Shown here piece after piece: positions 40,985 through 48,268 of a DNA stretch of 64,000 bases. The position numbers and the translations under genes were made by a program. The stretch spans positions 1-64,000 of the forward strand of contig NZ_QBKI01000014.1 in NCBI RefSeq assembly GCF_003054055.1, in the 5' to 3' direction. Position 1 is the stretch's first letter; each line of letters starts with the position of its first letter. The notes under the pieces are model-generated. The model saw nothing but the letters and a program-made list of their open reading frames with translations, was not told the origin of the DNA and did not search any database. Origin of the DNA: Pontibacter mucosus (GTDB lineage Bacteria; Bacteroidota; Bacteroidia; Cytophagales; Hymenobacteraceae).

Positions 40985-41333
40985 AAGTTATGGGCAATAG
41001 TATCTTATACTTACTATTGGGGAGACCGTGTTATTTGAAGGGGGAGCCAGTGCTAGGCTAATCAGTCTGGCTGTATGCTGCTCGCCATCTAAGTATAAGT
41101 TGATATTAAATAAGGTTGAACCGCCTGCTGCATCTATGGCAGGCGGTTTTGTTTTGGTTATACTTGATAGGCTGGAATGTTTCTATACTTGAGTATCTAT
41201 ACTTGCCTTGGTAACGAAAGAATGTACACGCTCTCTTTATTTTATTTATGCTGATTCATATATATAGTATATTCGTTAGCTCACTTCGCAGGATTTGGGC
41301 GTTTTAATCTAGTTGTAAGGCATTAAGACCGTA
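40985..41333. other. Intergenic gap with second rny terminator
   Basis: Contains the duplicated terminator block (41099-41167), several TATACTT words, and the 22-bp block (41259-41280). No ORF is credible. Confidence 0.7.
41099..41167 (+). terminator. Terminator, copy B of the rny block
   Basis: A 69-bp copy of 35979-36047 with three substitutions, keeping the complete hairpin and T-run. It may terminate the CMD-family gene upstream. Confidence 0.85.
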
Positions 41334-41885
41334 ATGAAAGACTTCTTTAGAAAAATTAAGCTAGTAGATAATCTAACTACTGAAATTGAAATTCAAAGAA
41401 ATGAGTTTGTAGCTAGGCTCAAAGAAAATGTGGATGAAGGGAGCACTAGTCTTTTCTCAGACATGTTTGATGTGTTTTCTTCTAGTTCAAATGAATACAA
41501 GGGAACTATAAGAATGGAGTACTTTAAGCTAAGAAGAAGGAGAAGGTTTTTTGATATGAATATGAACGTAGCTGTAGCAAAGGGAACATTTACACAAAAG
41601 GAAAAGATTCTAATTGTTGATACTGAGATAAACGGATTCAGTGGAATGATGATACCATTCTACATGTTTGCAATAATTTTTTATTTGATTTTTATTTCCA
41701 CGTTTCTCTTTGCTGAAAACATAGAAGGAGCCAGTTTCGCATTTCCCTTTTTAGTTATACATGCTGCTTTTATGTTTGGGCTTCCGTATTTCGTGATGCG
41801 GAGAAGTGTGGATAGAATGAAGCATGAGCTAGAAAGAGAATTCTATTACATGACAAAGAACAAAACACCTTACAATAATAGCTAA
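41334..41885 (+). CDS. Hypothetical membrane protein, AT-rich
   Basis: A 183-residue protein with two transmembrane helices in the C-terminal half (about 100-123 and 130-150), preceded by a soluble N-terminal half with a basic RRRRR patch (LKLRRRRRFFDM-like). I do not recognise the family. Its base composition is clearly more AT-rich than neighbours, pointing to recent acquisition. Confidence 0.65.
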   Translation: MKDFFRKIKLVDNLTTEIEIQRNEFVARLKENVDEGSTSLFSDMFDVFSSSSNEYKGTIRMEYFKLRRRRRFFDMNMNVAVAKGTFTQKEKILIVDTEINGFSGMMIPFYMFAIIFYLIFISTFLFAENIEGASFAFPFLVIHAAFMFGLPYFVMRRSVDRMKHELEREFYYMTKNKTPYNNS

Positions 41886-41983
41886 AAAGTATTAAAACGC
41901 TTTTTAGCACGACCGCCGCAATCTCTTGTTCATAGTAAATCTACCGCCCTATTACCTTCCTGGAACATATGAGCCATAACAAA

Positions 41984-42009
41984 AACACCCGCAGAAACTG
42001 CGGGTGCTT
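41984..42009 (-). terminator. Terminator of ahpD
   Basis: CACCCGCAG-AAA-CTGCGGGTG forms the stem; read on the minus strand it is followed by TTTTTG, after the ahpD stop. Confidence 0.8.
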
Positions 42010-42038
42010 TCAGGTAACTTAACTTAGCTTTAGGGATA

Positions 42039-42626
42039 CTATTTGATAATCTTGCTCAGGCCCACCACTACGGCAGCCACGCGGATGGCGTCGAAAATGC
42101 GGGGCTCTTTGGTGCCCAGTTGCATCACGGAGGCCTCGTGGGAGGTAACGCAGCGCTCGCAGCCGTTGATGGCCGAGATGGCCAGGCTCATCAGCTCGAA
42201 GAACTCCTTGCCCAGCACCGGCTTCATCATGATGTTCATCTTAATGCGGGCAGGCTGCTGCTCATACTCCTCCTTGCCAGCGAAGTGACGGAAGCGGTAG
42301 AGGATGTTGTTGGTGGCCAGCAGGGAGGCGCAGGCGATGGCCTCAGCCACTTCGCCTAGTTCAGCGCCGTTTTCCAAGGCCTTCTCTTCAAAAGCCTTCA
42401 CCAGCACCTCGTTCTCCTCGTTGGCCGCCGCCGACAGGGCCAGCAGGTAAGCTTCTTTTATACTTAGGGCCTCACCGGCCAGGGCGCTTTTCAGGTTCAC
42501 GCGCAGGTCGCGGAGGTAGCGTGATTCGGTTTCGCTCAGTTTTTCCAGTGCCGGGAAAGTGCTTTCCTCCGGCAGGCCCAGGTCTTTGAGTAAATCTATC
42601 TTGGTTTCTTGTGTTGCAGTCAGCAT
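42039..42626 (-). CDS. ahpD: Alkylhydroperoxidase AhpD
   Basis: A 195-residue helical protein with C156-E-R-C159-x3-H163, the CxxCxxxH motif of AhpD, and a two-repeat CMD-fold length. In mycobacteria AhpD reduces the oxidised AhpC. Here it lies 147 nt downstream of ahpC, whose C-terminus is also of the mycobacterial type. Part of the OxyR module. Confidence 0.9.
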   Translation of the reverse strand: MLTATQETKIDLLKDLGLPEESTFPALEKLSETESRYLRDLRVNLKSALAGEALSIKEAYLLALSAAANEENEVLVKAFEEKALENGAELGEVAEAIACASLLATNNILYRFRHFAGKEEYEQQPARIKMNIMMKPVLGKEFFELMSLAISAINGCERCVTSHEASVMQLGTKEPRIFDAIRVAAVVVGLSKIIK

Positions 42627-42773
42627 GATAAATGGGTTTTAGTTTGGTTGGATTCAAAACTAAAGTATAAGTATGGCGGCGGGCGGCCAGGCAACAGGAG
42701 ACCAGCCCGGCCACCGCGCCATACTCATCGTCTAAATAAACTATATATGAAGTGCGCTCAGCGCGCGTGAAGG

Positions 42774-43331
42774 TTAGGCAGTGATGGTTTCCTCGCCTTT
42801 CTGCCAGTTGCAAGGGCAGAGCTCGTCGGTTTGCAGGGCGTCGAGCACGCGCAGCACCTCGGCCACGTTGCGGCCCACGTTCAGGTCGTTGAGGCTCACC
42901 CAGCGGATGATGCCCTGCGGGTCCACGATGTAAGTGGCGCGGTAGGCTACTTTCTCCTCGGCCTGCAGAATGCCCAGCTCCTCTGCCAGCGATTTGGAAG
43001 TGTCGGCCAGCATCGGGAAGCGCAGGTCGCGCAGGTCCTCGTGGTCGCGGCGCCAGGCGGCGTGCACGAACTCCGAGTCGGTAGAGGCACCAATCAGCAC
43101 AGCGTCACGGTCGCGGAACTCGTCGTAGTTCTTGTTGAACTCGGCAATCTCGGTGGGGCACACAAACGTGAAGTCTTTCGGCCACCAGAACATCACCATC
43201 CACTGCTCGTTGTGGCGGTGCGTTTCGCTGGAGATCTCGTAAAACTCCTTGCCTTTTTCTATGGATACAACAGCCTGCTTCTTAAACTCCGGGAAAACCG
43301 AACCAACGGATAAAATTCTATTTTGCGTCAT
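42774..43331 (-). CDS. ahpC: Alkyl hydroperoxide reductase AhpC (peroxiredoxin)
   Basis: A 185-residue two-cysteine peroxiredoxin removing H2O2, organic peroxides and peroxynitrite. The peroxidatic C58 is in DFTFVCPTE; the resolving pair is in ELCPCNW (C172, C174), as in the AhpD-linked AhpC of mycobacteria rather than the AhpF-linked E. coli form. This matches the adjacent ahpD gene. Confidence 0.93.
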   Translation of the reverse strand: MTQNRILSVGSVFPEFKKQAVVSIEKGKEFYEISSETHRHNEQWMVMFWWPKDFTFVCPTEIAEFNKNYDEFRDRDAVLIGASTDSEFVHAAWRRDHEDLRDLRFPMLADTSKSLAEELGILQAEEKVAYRATYIVDPQGIIRWVSLNDLNVGRNVAEVLRVLDALQTDELCPCNWQKGEETITA

Positions 43332-43380
43332 TTCTTTTTAATGAATAGTGAGTAATGAGGAATGAATAATGAATAGGTTG

Positions 43381-43409
43381 AAGTATGGCTGCCGAGGCAG
43401 CTTATACTT
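43381..43409. terminator. Hairpin flanked by the AAGTATA word
   Basis: AAGTAT-g-GCTGCC-ga-GGCAGC-tt-ATACTT; it lies between dps and ahpC. Confidence 0.55.
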
Positions 43410-43453
43410 TAATAAGGTCTTATGTCCTAAGTCTTTTGTCCTTTGTCTAGCTG

Positions 43454-43927
43454 CTAGCTCAGGAAAGCATTCAGCATCCAGAGTGTTTTCTCATTTTCGT
43501 GGATGTTTTCGCTGATAAGGGCCACGGTGCCCTCGTCGCCAGTCTCCGCGGCTAGTTTCAGAATCTCGCGCTCCAGGTCCAGCAGAGTGCTCAAGTTCTG
43601 CTGCGTGGCCTGCACGGTTTCTTTGCCATCGCTCAGGTTGCCTGCCTCTTTTATACTTGACACGCGCAGGTACTCCGAGAACGTATGGAGCGGTTGCTGT
43701 CCGATGGTCAGGATACGCTCGGCAATGGCGTCTATCCTGCCAAGGGCGGTGTTATAGAGCTCCTCAAACTTGTCGTGCAGCTGGAAGAAGTACACGCCCT
43801 TGATGTTCCAGTGGAAGCCACGCAGGTTCTGGTAGTATACATGATAGTTCGCCAACAGCTCGTTTAGCTTCTGTGCTACCTGTCTGCTGTCTTCTTTCTG
43901 TAGTCCGATATTCGATAGTTTTTCCAT
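43454..43927 (-). CDS. dps: Dps-family ferritin-like DNA protection protein
   Basis: A 157-residue protein of the Dps family. Inter-subunit ferroxidase ligands are visible as H39 in GFHWNIKG, H51 and nearby acidic residues in FQLHDKFEELY, and D66/E70 in GRIDAIAERI. It stores iron and protects DNA under oxidative stress. It is divergent from oxyR and has its own promoter. Confidence 0.93.
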   Translation of the reverse strand: MEKLSNIGLQKEDSRQVAQKLNELLANYHVYYQNLRGFHWNIKGVYFFQLHDKFEELYNTALGRIDAIAERILTIGQQPLHTFSEYLRVSSIKEAGNLSDGKETVQATQQNLSTLLDLEREILKLAAETGDEGTVALISENIHENEKTLWMLNAFLS

Positions 43928-43965
43928 GTTTTATACTTGTGTGATGTTTTGCTTTGATGTTGATA

Positions 43966-43997
43966 CAAAGGTCCCCCATCTGGTTATATATATCAAA
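43966..43997 (-). promoter_or_regulatory. dps promoter (TTTG-N20-GACCTTTG)
   Basis: On the minus strand, TTTG (43994-43997) and GACCTTTG (43966-43973, one mismatch from TAnnTTTG) are 20 nt apart. The -33 element overlaps the ATCAAATTGAT palindrome (43992-44002). Confidence 0.5.
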
Positions 43998-44020
43998 TTG
44001 ATTGTTTTTATACTTTGATA
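43991..44020. promoter_or_regulatory. Candidate OxyR operator in dps-oxyR intergenic region
   Basis: ATCAAATTGAT (43992-44002) is a small palindrome of LysR T-N11-A style, and TATCAAA...TTTGATA frames 30 bp containing the -33 elements of both promoters. The E. coli OxyR consensus is not matched closely, so the assignment rests on location. Confidence 0.35.
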
Positions 44021-44044
44021 GCTAAAGTTTATAAGGTACTTTTG
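44014..44044 (+). promoter_or_regulatory. oxyR promoter (TTTG-N19-TACTTTTG)
   Basis: TTTG at 44014-44017 and TACTTTTG at 44037-44044 with exactly 19 nt between, a full match to the Bacteroidota promoter consensus. The -33 TTTG is part of a TATACTTTG word. Confidence 0.65.
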
Positions 44045-44090
44045 CGGGGGGCAGAGCCCTATGAAGTATAGATTATCCTTATCTTGAGAA

Positions 44091-45029
44091 ATGACTTTAG
44101 TACAGTTAGAATACCTGGTAGCCGTAGACACCTACCGCCACTTTGCCACTGCCGCGGAGAATTGCTTCGTGACACAGCCCACCCTGAGCATGCAGCTACA
44201 GAAGCTGGAGGAGGAGCTGGGCGTGCAGCTGTTTGACCGTAGCCGGGTGCCGGTGCGCCCTACAGAACTGGGCAAGGAGATTATTGCGCAGGCGCGCGTG
44301 GTGCTGGCCGAGAGCAAGAAGATTCAGGAGCTGGTGCAGAACCAGAAGCTGGAGCTGAGCGGGGAGCTTCGCATCGGCGTTATTCCCACGCTGGCCCCTT
44401 ACCTGATTCCGCTGTTCATCACCAGCTTTCTGCAGAAGCACCCGCAGGTGCGCGTGGTGGTGCAGGAACTGCTCACCGACGAGATTGTGGAGAAGCTGAA
44501 CCACGAGTTGCTGGACGTGGGCCTGCTGGTGACGCCGCTGGGCAATAAAAGTATAAAGGAGCTGCCCTTGTTCTATGAGGCCTTTGTGGCCTACATCAAC
44601 CCTGGGCACCCATTGGCTAAGGAGCGCCACATTGCCCCCGACGAGCTGGACACAAGCCAGTTGTGGGTGCTGAACGAAGGCCACTGCTTCCGGAGCCAGG
44701 TGCTCAATATCTGTAACCGCGGCGGCAGCGCCGACCCCGGCAGCCACCTCGATTACAAGAGCGGCTCTCTGGAAACGCTTAAGCGCATCGTAGAAACCCA
44801 GCACGGCCTGACGCTGTTGCCAGAGCTGTCGGTGCTGGACATGCCGTCAGAGAAACAAAAGCTGGTGCGCAACTTTGAGGAGCCGCAGCCGCTGCGCGAG
44901 GTGAGCCTGGTAATCCACCGCACTTTCCTGAAGAAGAAGCTGATAGAAGCGCTACGCGAGGAAATCCTGAACTGCATTCCGGCGGGCATCAAAAACCGCG
45001 AAAAAGAGAAGGTAGTAGCGATAAATTAA
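44091..45029 (+). CDS. oxyR: Hydrogen peroxide sensor OxyR (LysR family)
   Basis: A 312-residue regulator: N-terminal winged helix (LEYLVAVDTYRHFATAAENCFVTQPTLSMQLQKLEEELG) and a C-terminal substrate-binding-like domain. C199 and C208 in NEGHCFRSQVLNIC match E. coli OxyR redox cysteines in number and spacing. It is divergent from dps and close to ahpC and ahpD, so it most likely activates these upon peroxide. Confidence 0.95.
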   Translation: MTLVQLEYLVAVDTYRHFATAAENCFVTQPTLSMQLQKLEEELGVQLFDRSRVPVRPTELGKEIIAQARVVLAESKKIQELVQNQKLELSGELRIGVIPTLAPYLIPLFITSFLQKHPQVRVVVQELLTDEIVEKLNHELLDVGLLVTPLGNKSIKELPLFYEAFVAYINPGHPLAKERHIAPDELDTSQLWVLNEGHCFRSQVLNICNRGGSADPGSHLDYKSGSLETLKRIVETQHGLTLLPELSVLDMPSEKQKLVRNFEEPQPLREVSLVIHRTFLKKKLIEALREEILNCIPAGIKNREKEKVVAIN

Positions 45030-45384
45030 AGTATAAAACTCAGGTTGCGATGAACTCTCCTCTTCCTGGAGGGCTTACGCTTCGGGCACAAGTTCATTGC
45101 TGCTTCAAGTTTTCAACTTGGAGCTATTATGGGGCCAGTTTTCAACTGGCATAAGTATAAATAGCGGCTCCCGCAAGCTGAAAGCTTGCGGCTAAGGATA
45201 ACCACGAGCTGAAAGCTCGCGGTAGAGGAGGTAGGTTATACTTCTGTCCTAATGGTAGCCTCGGAGGGGTAAGGGTGGATTTACACCATCACTCCAAAGC
45301 AAATTTTAACTCAAGTTATAAAGTATAAACATTGCTTTTGCCGTGGGCTGAGCCAGCTCACGTTCATCATAAAATCATAAACAG
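45030..45384. repeat. Repeat island C: tandem mini-hairpins
   Basis: No gene. Four small stem-loops with mirror-like TTTC/GAAA centres follow each other: CAAGTTTTCAACTTG, CCAGTTTTCAACTGG, CCGCAAGCTGAAAGCTTGCGG and GAGCTGAAAGCTCGCGG (about 45106-45225). They are similar in plan to the GGGTTTGCAACCC hairpins elsewhere. AAGTATA words lie between. Confidence 0.65.
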
Positions 45385-46362
45385 ATGCAAAAAGTACGCT
45401 GGGGTATCATTGGCTGTGGCGATGTAACCGAAGTCAAAAGCGGACCGGCCTTTAACAAGGTTCAGGATTCGGAGCTGGTGGCCGTGATGCGCCGCAACGC
45501 AGCCAAAGCCCGCGACTATGCCGAGCGGCACGGCGTGCCCAAATGGTACGATAGAGCCGAGGACCTCATCCACGATCCGGAGGTAGACGCGGTATACATT
45601 GCCACACCCCCGGATTCGCATGCGGCTTATACGTTGCAGGCAGCCGCTGCCGGCAAGCCGGTATACGTGGAGAAGCCCATGGCCCTGAATTACGCCCAGT
45701 GCCAGGAGATGATTGCGGTTTGCGAACAGGCCAGGGTACCGTTGTTTGTCGCCTTTTACCGCCGAAGTCAGCCGGCTTTCCGGAAGGTAAAGGAGCTGGT
45801 AGAGAGCGGAGTGCTTGGAGACATCAGGTTAGTGACGATAAAACTCTTCCAGCCCCTCAGGCCAGCGCAGTATAAAGATAAGCTGCCATGGCGGGTGCAG
45901 CCCGAAATCTCCGGTGGCGGCTTGTTCCACGATCTGGCGCCCCACCAGTTCGATATCCTGGATTTTATACTTGGACCTATCGTGTTGGCCTCCGGACAGG
46001 TGACCAACCAAGCCGGGATGTACGAGGCGGAGGATTTGGTAACGGCCCAGTTCAGGTTTGAGAGCGGCGTATTGGGCAGCGGCGTGTGGTGCTTCAGCGT
46101 GGCCGATCAGCAGCAGCAGGATAGTATAGAAATCATTGGCAGCAAAGGTCGCCTTACCTTCCCCACGTTTGCCAGAGAGCCCATACGCCTGGAGACAGCC
46201 GCCGGAACCGAGGAGTTTCTCCTGCCGCCGCCACAGCACGTGCAGCAGCCGTTCATCCAATCCATTGTGGAGGAACTGACCGGACAAGGGAAATGCCCGG
46301 GCTCAGCTGTTTCTGCCGCGCGTACTTCCTGGGTGATGGACCAAATTGTGGGCAGGGGCTAA
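45385..46362 (+). CDS. Gfo/Idh/MocA-family oxidoreductase
   Basis: A 325-residue NAD(P)-dependent oxidoreductase. The Rossmann motif is WGIIGCGDVTEVKSGPAF; the catalytic EKP motif is in VYVEKPMALNYAQC; then GGGLFHDLAPHQFDIL provides the active-site histidine. Substrate (a sugar or inositol-like compound) cannot be told. It is a single-gene unit. Confidence 0.9.
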   Translation: MQKVRWGIIGCGDVTEVKSGPAFNKVQDSELVAVMRRNAAKARDYAERHGVPKWYDRAEDLIHDPEVDAVYIATPPDSHAAYTLQAAAAGKPVYVEKPMALNYAQCQEMIAVCEQARVPLFVAFYRRSQPAFRKVKELVESGVLGDIRLVTIKLFQPLRPAQYKDKLPWRVQPEISGGGLFHDLAPHQFDILDFILGPIVLASGQVTNQAGMYEAEDLVTAQFRFESGVLGSGVWCFSVADQQQQDSIEIIGSKGRLTFPTFAREPIRLETAAGTEEFLLPPPQHVQQPFIQSIVEELTGQGKCPGSAVSAARTSWVMDQIVGRG

Positions 46363-46756
46363 GAAGAACAAGCCGTGACTGAAGGTCCTGCGAGGGTGCA
46401 GACGCCTTAGCTTGTCCCTTGTTTTTCTGGAGTAAGCTAAGCTATGATTTAGGGAATTGTCCTCAAGGGGACAGGCGAGAACGCGAGTTCGAAACTTGCG
46501 AGCAGCGCTCAACAGAGGTGTGAAGCTACGGAGCAAAACAACTAAGATTGTGTTGAAGCGCAATCTCCGCAAGTGTAAACACCCCTATAGTCCCCTCAAG
46601 GGGACAGTACGCTCTATCCTTCACTTGCAGGCGCGGGTTTGTAACCCGTGCCTTGTTATGAGGTCGGATTTGTAATCCGACTGGGGCGGAGGCCCAAGCT
46701 ATAGCCGGTCACGAGCGTGGACTCTGGCGTTATAACAAGTGAATTTAGCACGCTTG

Positions 46757-46950
46757 CCCTCGCTCGCCTCCGGCGAGTGTGCGTCATGGGGCGGCCTCTG
46801 GCCGCTTTGAGTATAAGTATAAGTATAAGTATAAGTATAAGTATAAGTATAAGTATAAGTATAAGTATAAGTATAAGTATAAGTATAAGTATAAGTATAA
46901 GTGGCGGGACGCCGCCAGAAAAGCTCACACTCGCCGGAGGCGAGCGAGGG
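46757..46950. repeat. 194-bp inverted-repeat element enclosing the AGTATA array
   Basis: Perfect 25-bp arms at 46757-46781 (starting CCCTCGCTCGCC) and 46926-46950 (ending GAGCGAGGG) enclose two short GC hairpins and the AGTATA tandem array. The structure resembles a MITE or cruciform. No target duplication is obvious. Confidence 0.85.
46810..46902 (+). repeat. Tandem array of AGTATA, 15 perfect units plus AGT
   Basis: Fifteen uninterrupted hexamers from 46810 to 46899 followed by AGT. The hexamer is the core of the word AAGTATA that is over-represented across the whole window. Confidence 0.97.
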
Positions 46951-46987
46951 TATTAATTTAAGAGCCTTTGAAAGCATTAACCCATTT

Positions 46988-47057
46988 TGTCATCTCGACA
47001 AATGGAGAAATCTATCTCTGATGCTGAAGAGCCCCCCTCACAAAGCTCCGGATGACA
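46988..47057. repeat. 70-bp palindromic repeat, degenerate copy
   Basis: Left end TGTCATCTCGAC and right end GGATGACA remain, but the middle differs from the other three copies. Confidence 0.55.
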
Positions 47058-47081
47058 GAGAGGGGTAAGGCATAAAACAAG

Positions 47082-47114
47082 AACAGGCTGCCTTTGCGGG
47101 GCAGCCTGTTTTAT
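47082..47114. terminator. Terminator downstream of sucD
   Basis: AACAGGCTGCC pairs with GGCAGCCTGTT around a 7-nt loop, followed on the plus strand by TTATACTT. It lies just past the sucD stop on the minus strand. Confidence 0.75.
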
Positions 47115-47143
47115 ACTTGAGGTTATACTTTCTGGAAGTATGA

Positions 47144-48034
47144 CTAAGCGTTGATGCCGGCTTCTTTCAGCGCCTGAACCATCGCGTCGCCGATCTCGGC
47201 AGGAGACTCCACTACGTGGATGCCGTTCTCACGCATGATCTTCATTTTAGCGGCAGCCGTGTCATCAGCACCACCCACAATAGCGCCCGCATGGCCCATA
47301 CGGCGGCCAGCAGGAGCCGTTTGGCCAGCGATGAAACCTACAACTGGCTTCTTGTTGCCAGTCTCGCTGATGTACTTGGCAGCCATGGCCTCGTAGTTAC
47401 CACCAATCTCACCGATCATCACAATCGCATCCGTCTCAGGGTCGTTCATCAGCAGTTCAACGGCGTCTTTGGTAGGCGTACCGATAATCGGGTCACCGCC
47501 GATACCGATGGCTGTAGAGATGCCCAGGCCAGCCTTCACGATCTGGTCGGCAGCCTCATAGGTTAAGGTACCGGATTTAGAAACGATGCCGATGCGTCCT
47601 GGCTTGAACACGAAGCCTGGCATGATGCCCACCTTCGCCTCGCCTGGCGTGATAACGCCCGGGCAGTTAGGGCCAATCAGCGTCACGTCTTTACCTTTCA
47701 GGAAGTTTTTAGCAGCTACCATGTCCTTTACAGGGATACCCTCTGTAATGCACACGATAACTTTGATTCCGGCAGCGGCAGCCTCCATGATGGCGTCGGC
47801 GGCAAAAGCCGGTGGCACGAAGATAATCGATACGTCGGCTCCGGTTCTCTTCACAGCATCCTCCACTGTGTTGAAAACCGGCAGGTCCAGGTGGTTGCTG
47901 CCACCTTTGCCCGGCGTAACACCACCCACTACGTTTGTGCCATACTCAATCATCTGTGATGCGTGGAAGGAACCTTCCGAGCCTGTGAAGCCCTGTACGA
48001 TCACTTTCGAATCTTTATTTACTAAAACACTCAT
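47144..48034 (-). CDS. sucD: Succinyl-CoA synthetase alpha subunit
   Basis: A 296-residue subunit of the TCA-cycle ligase making ATP/GTP from succinyl-CoA. Signatures are VIVQGFTGSEGSFHASQM, NCPGVITPGEAKVGIMPG, SKSGTLTYEAADQI and the phospho-histidine loop GHAGAIVGG. The frame extends 26 codons upstream, but the ATG at 48034 matches the family (MSVLVNKDSK). The beta subunit gene is not in the window. Confidence 0.95.
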   Translation of the reverse strand: MSVLVNKDSKVIVQGFTGSEGSFHASQMIEYGTNVVGGVTPGKGGSNHLDLPVFNTVEDAVKRTGADVSIIFVPPAFAADAIMEAAAAGIKVIVCITEGIPVKDMVAAKNFLKGKDVTLIGPNCPGVITPGEAKVGIMPGFVFKPGRIGIVSKSGTLTYEAADQIVKAGLGISTAIGIGGDPIIGTPTKDAVELLMNDPETDAIVMIGEIGGNYEAMAAKYISETGNKKPVVGFIAGQTAPAGRRMGHAGAIVGGADDTAAAKMKIMRENGIHVVESPAEIGDAMVQALKEAGINA

Positions 48035-48082
48035 GTGTATCTTTTTTAAGTTGTGTATAGACGGTACTACGATAAGGTTGTG

Positions 48083-48113
48083 CAAAAATAGGTTTTTTTG
48101 CGGCCCCTGCAAA
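48083..48113 (-). promoter_or_regulatory. sucD promoter (TTTG-N19-TATTTTTG)
   Basis: On the minus strand, TTTG (about 48110-48113) and TATTTTTG (48083-48090) are 19 nt apart, an exact consensus match, about 50 nt before the ATG. Confidence 0.6.
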
Positions 48114-48234
48114 AAATAGTTAACCCGAATATAGGCTTTGGGCCGGAACCTCAGGGCCTTTCAGGAGGTTATACAGGGGCAGTGCCGCTGTCCGCAATGT
48201 TGGTACAGGGGCAGACCGTATGGCTTATTTTCTT

Positions 48235-48242
48235 TACATTTG
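48235..48242 (+). promoter_or_regulatory. -7 box TACATTTG of the CBS-like gene
   Basis: An exact TAnnTTTG match 27 nt before the ATG at 48269. No good -33 element is visible. Confidence 0.5.
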
Positions 48243-48268
48243 CACTAAAATCTATAAAAACTGAACAG

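Larger units (their letters stand above)
46363..47143. repeat. Repeat island D (no gene)
   Basis: Contains rearranged pieces of the common modules: gtcctcaaggggacaggcgagaacgcgag (about 46456-46500), CCCCTCAAGGGGACAG (about 46593-46608), the pair GCGGGTTTGTAACCCG/GTCGGATTTGTAATCCGAC (about 46632-46681), the hairpin-framed AGTATA array (46757-46950), a 70-bp palindrome (46988-47057), and a terminator. Confidence 0.75.

Noticed and set aside
43966..44044. Interpreting every TATACTTTG as a -7 promoter box
   Set aside because: The consensus TAnnTTTG needs two bases between TA and TTTG; TATACTTTG has one or three. The word also lies inside genes in both orientations, so it is not simply a promoter element.
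46810..46902. CRISPR array
   Set aside because: The repeat is a contiguous hexamer without spacers; no cas genes are nearby.
46656..46977. Long open frames across the AGTATA array (poly Ile-Ser, Tyr-Lys, Tyr-Thr)
   Set aside because: A repeat of six bases without stops gives open frames on both strands; no start, RBS or flanking protein similarity exists.
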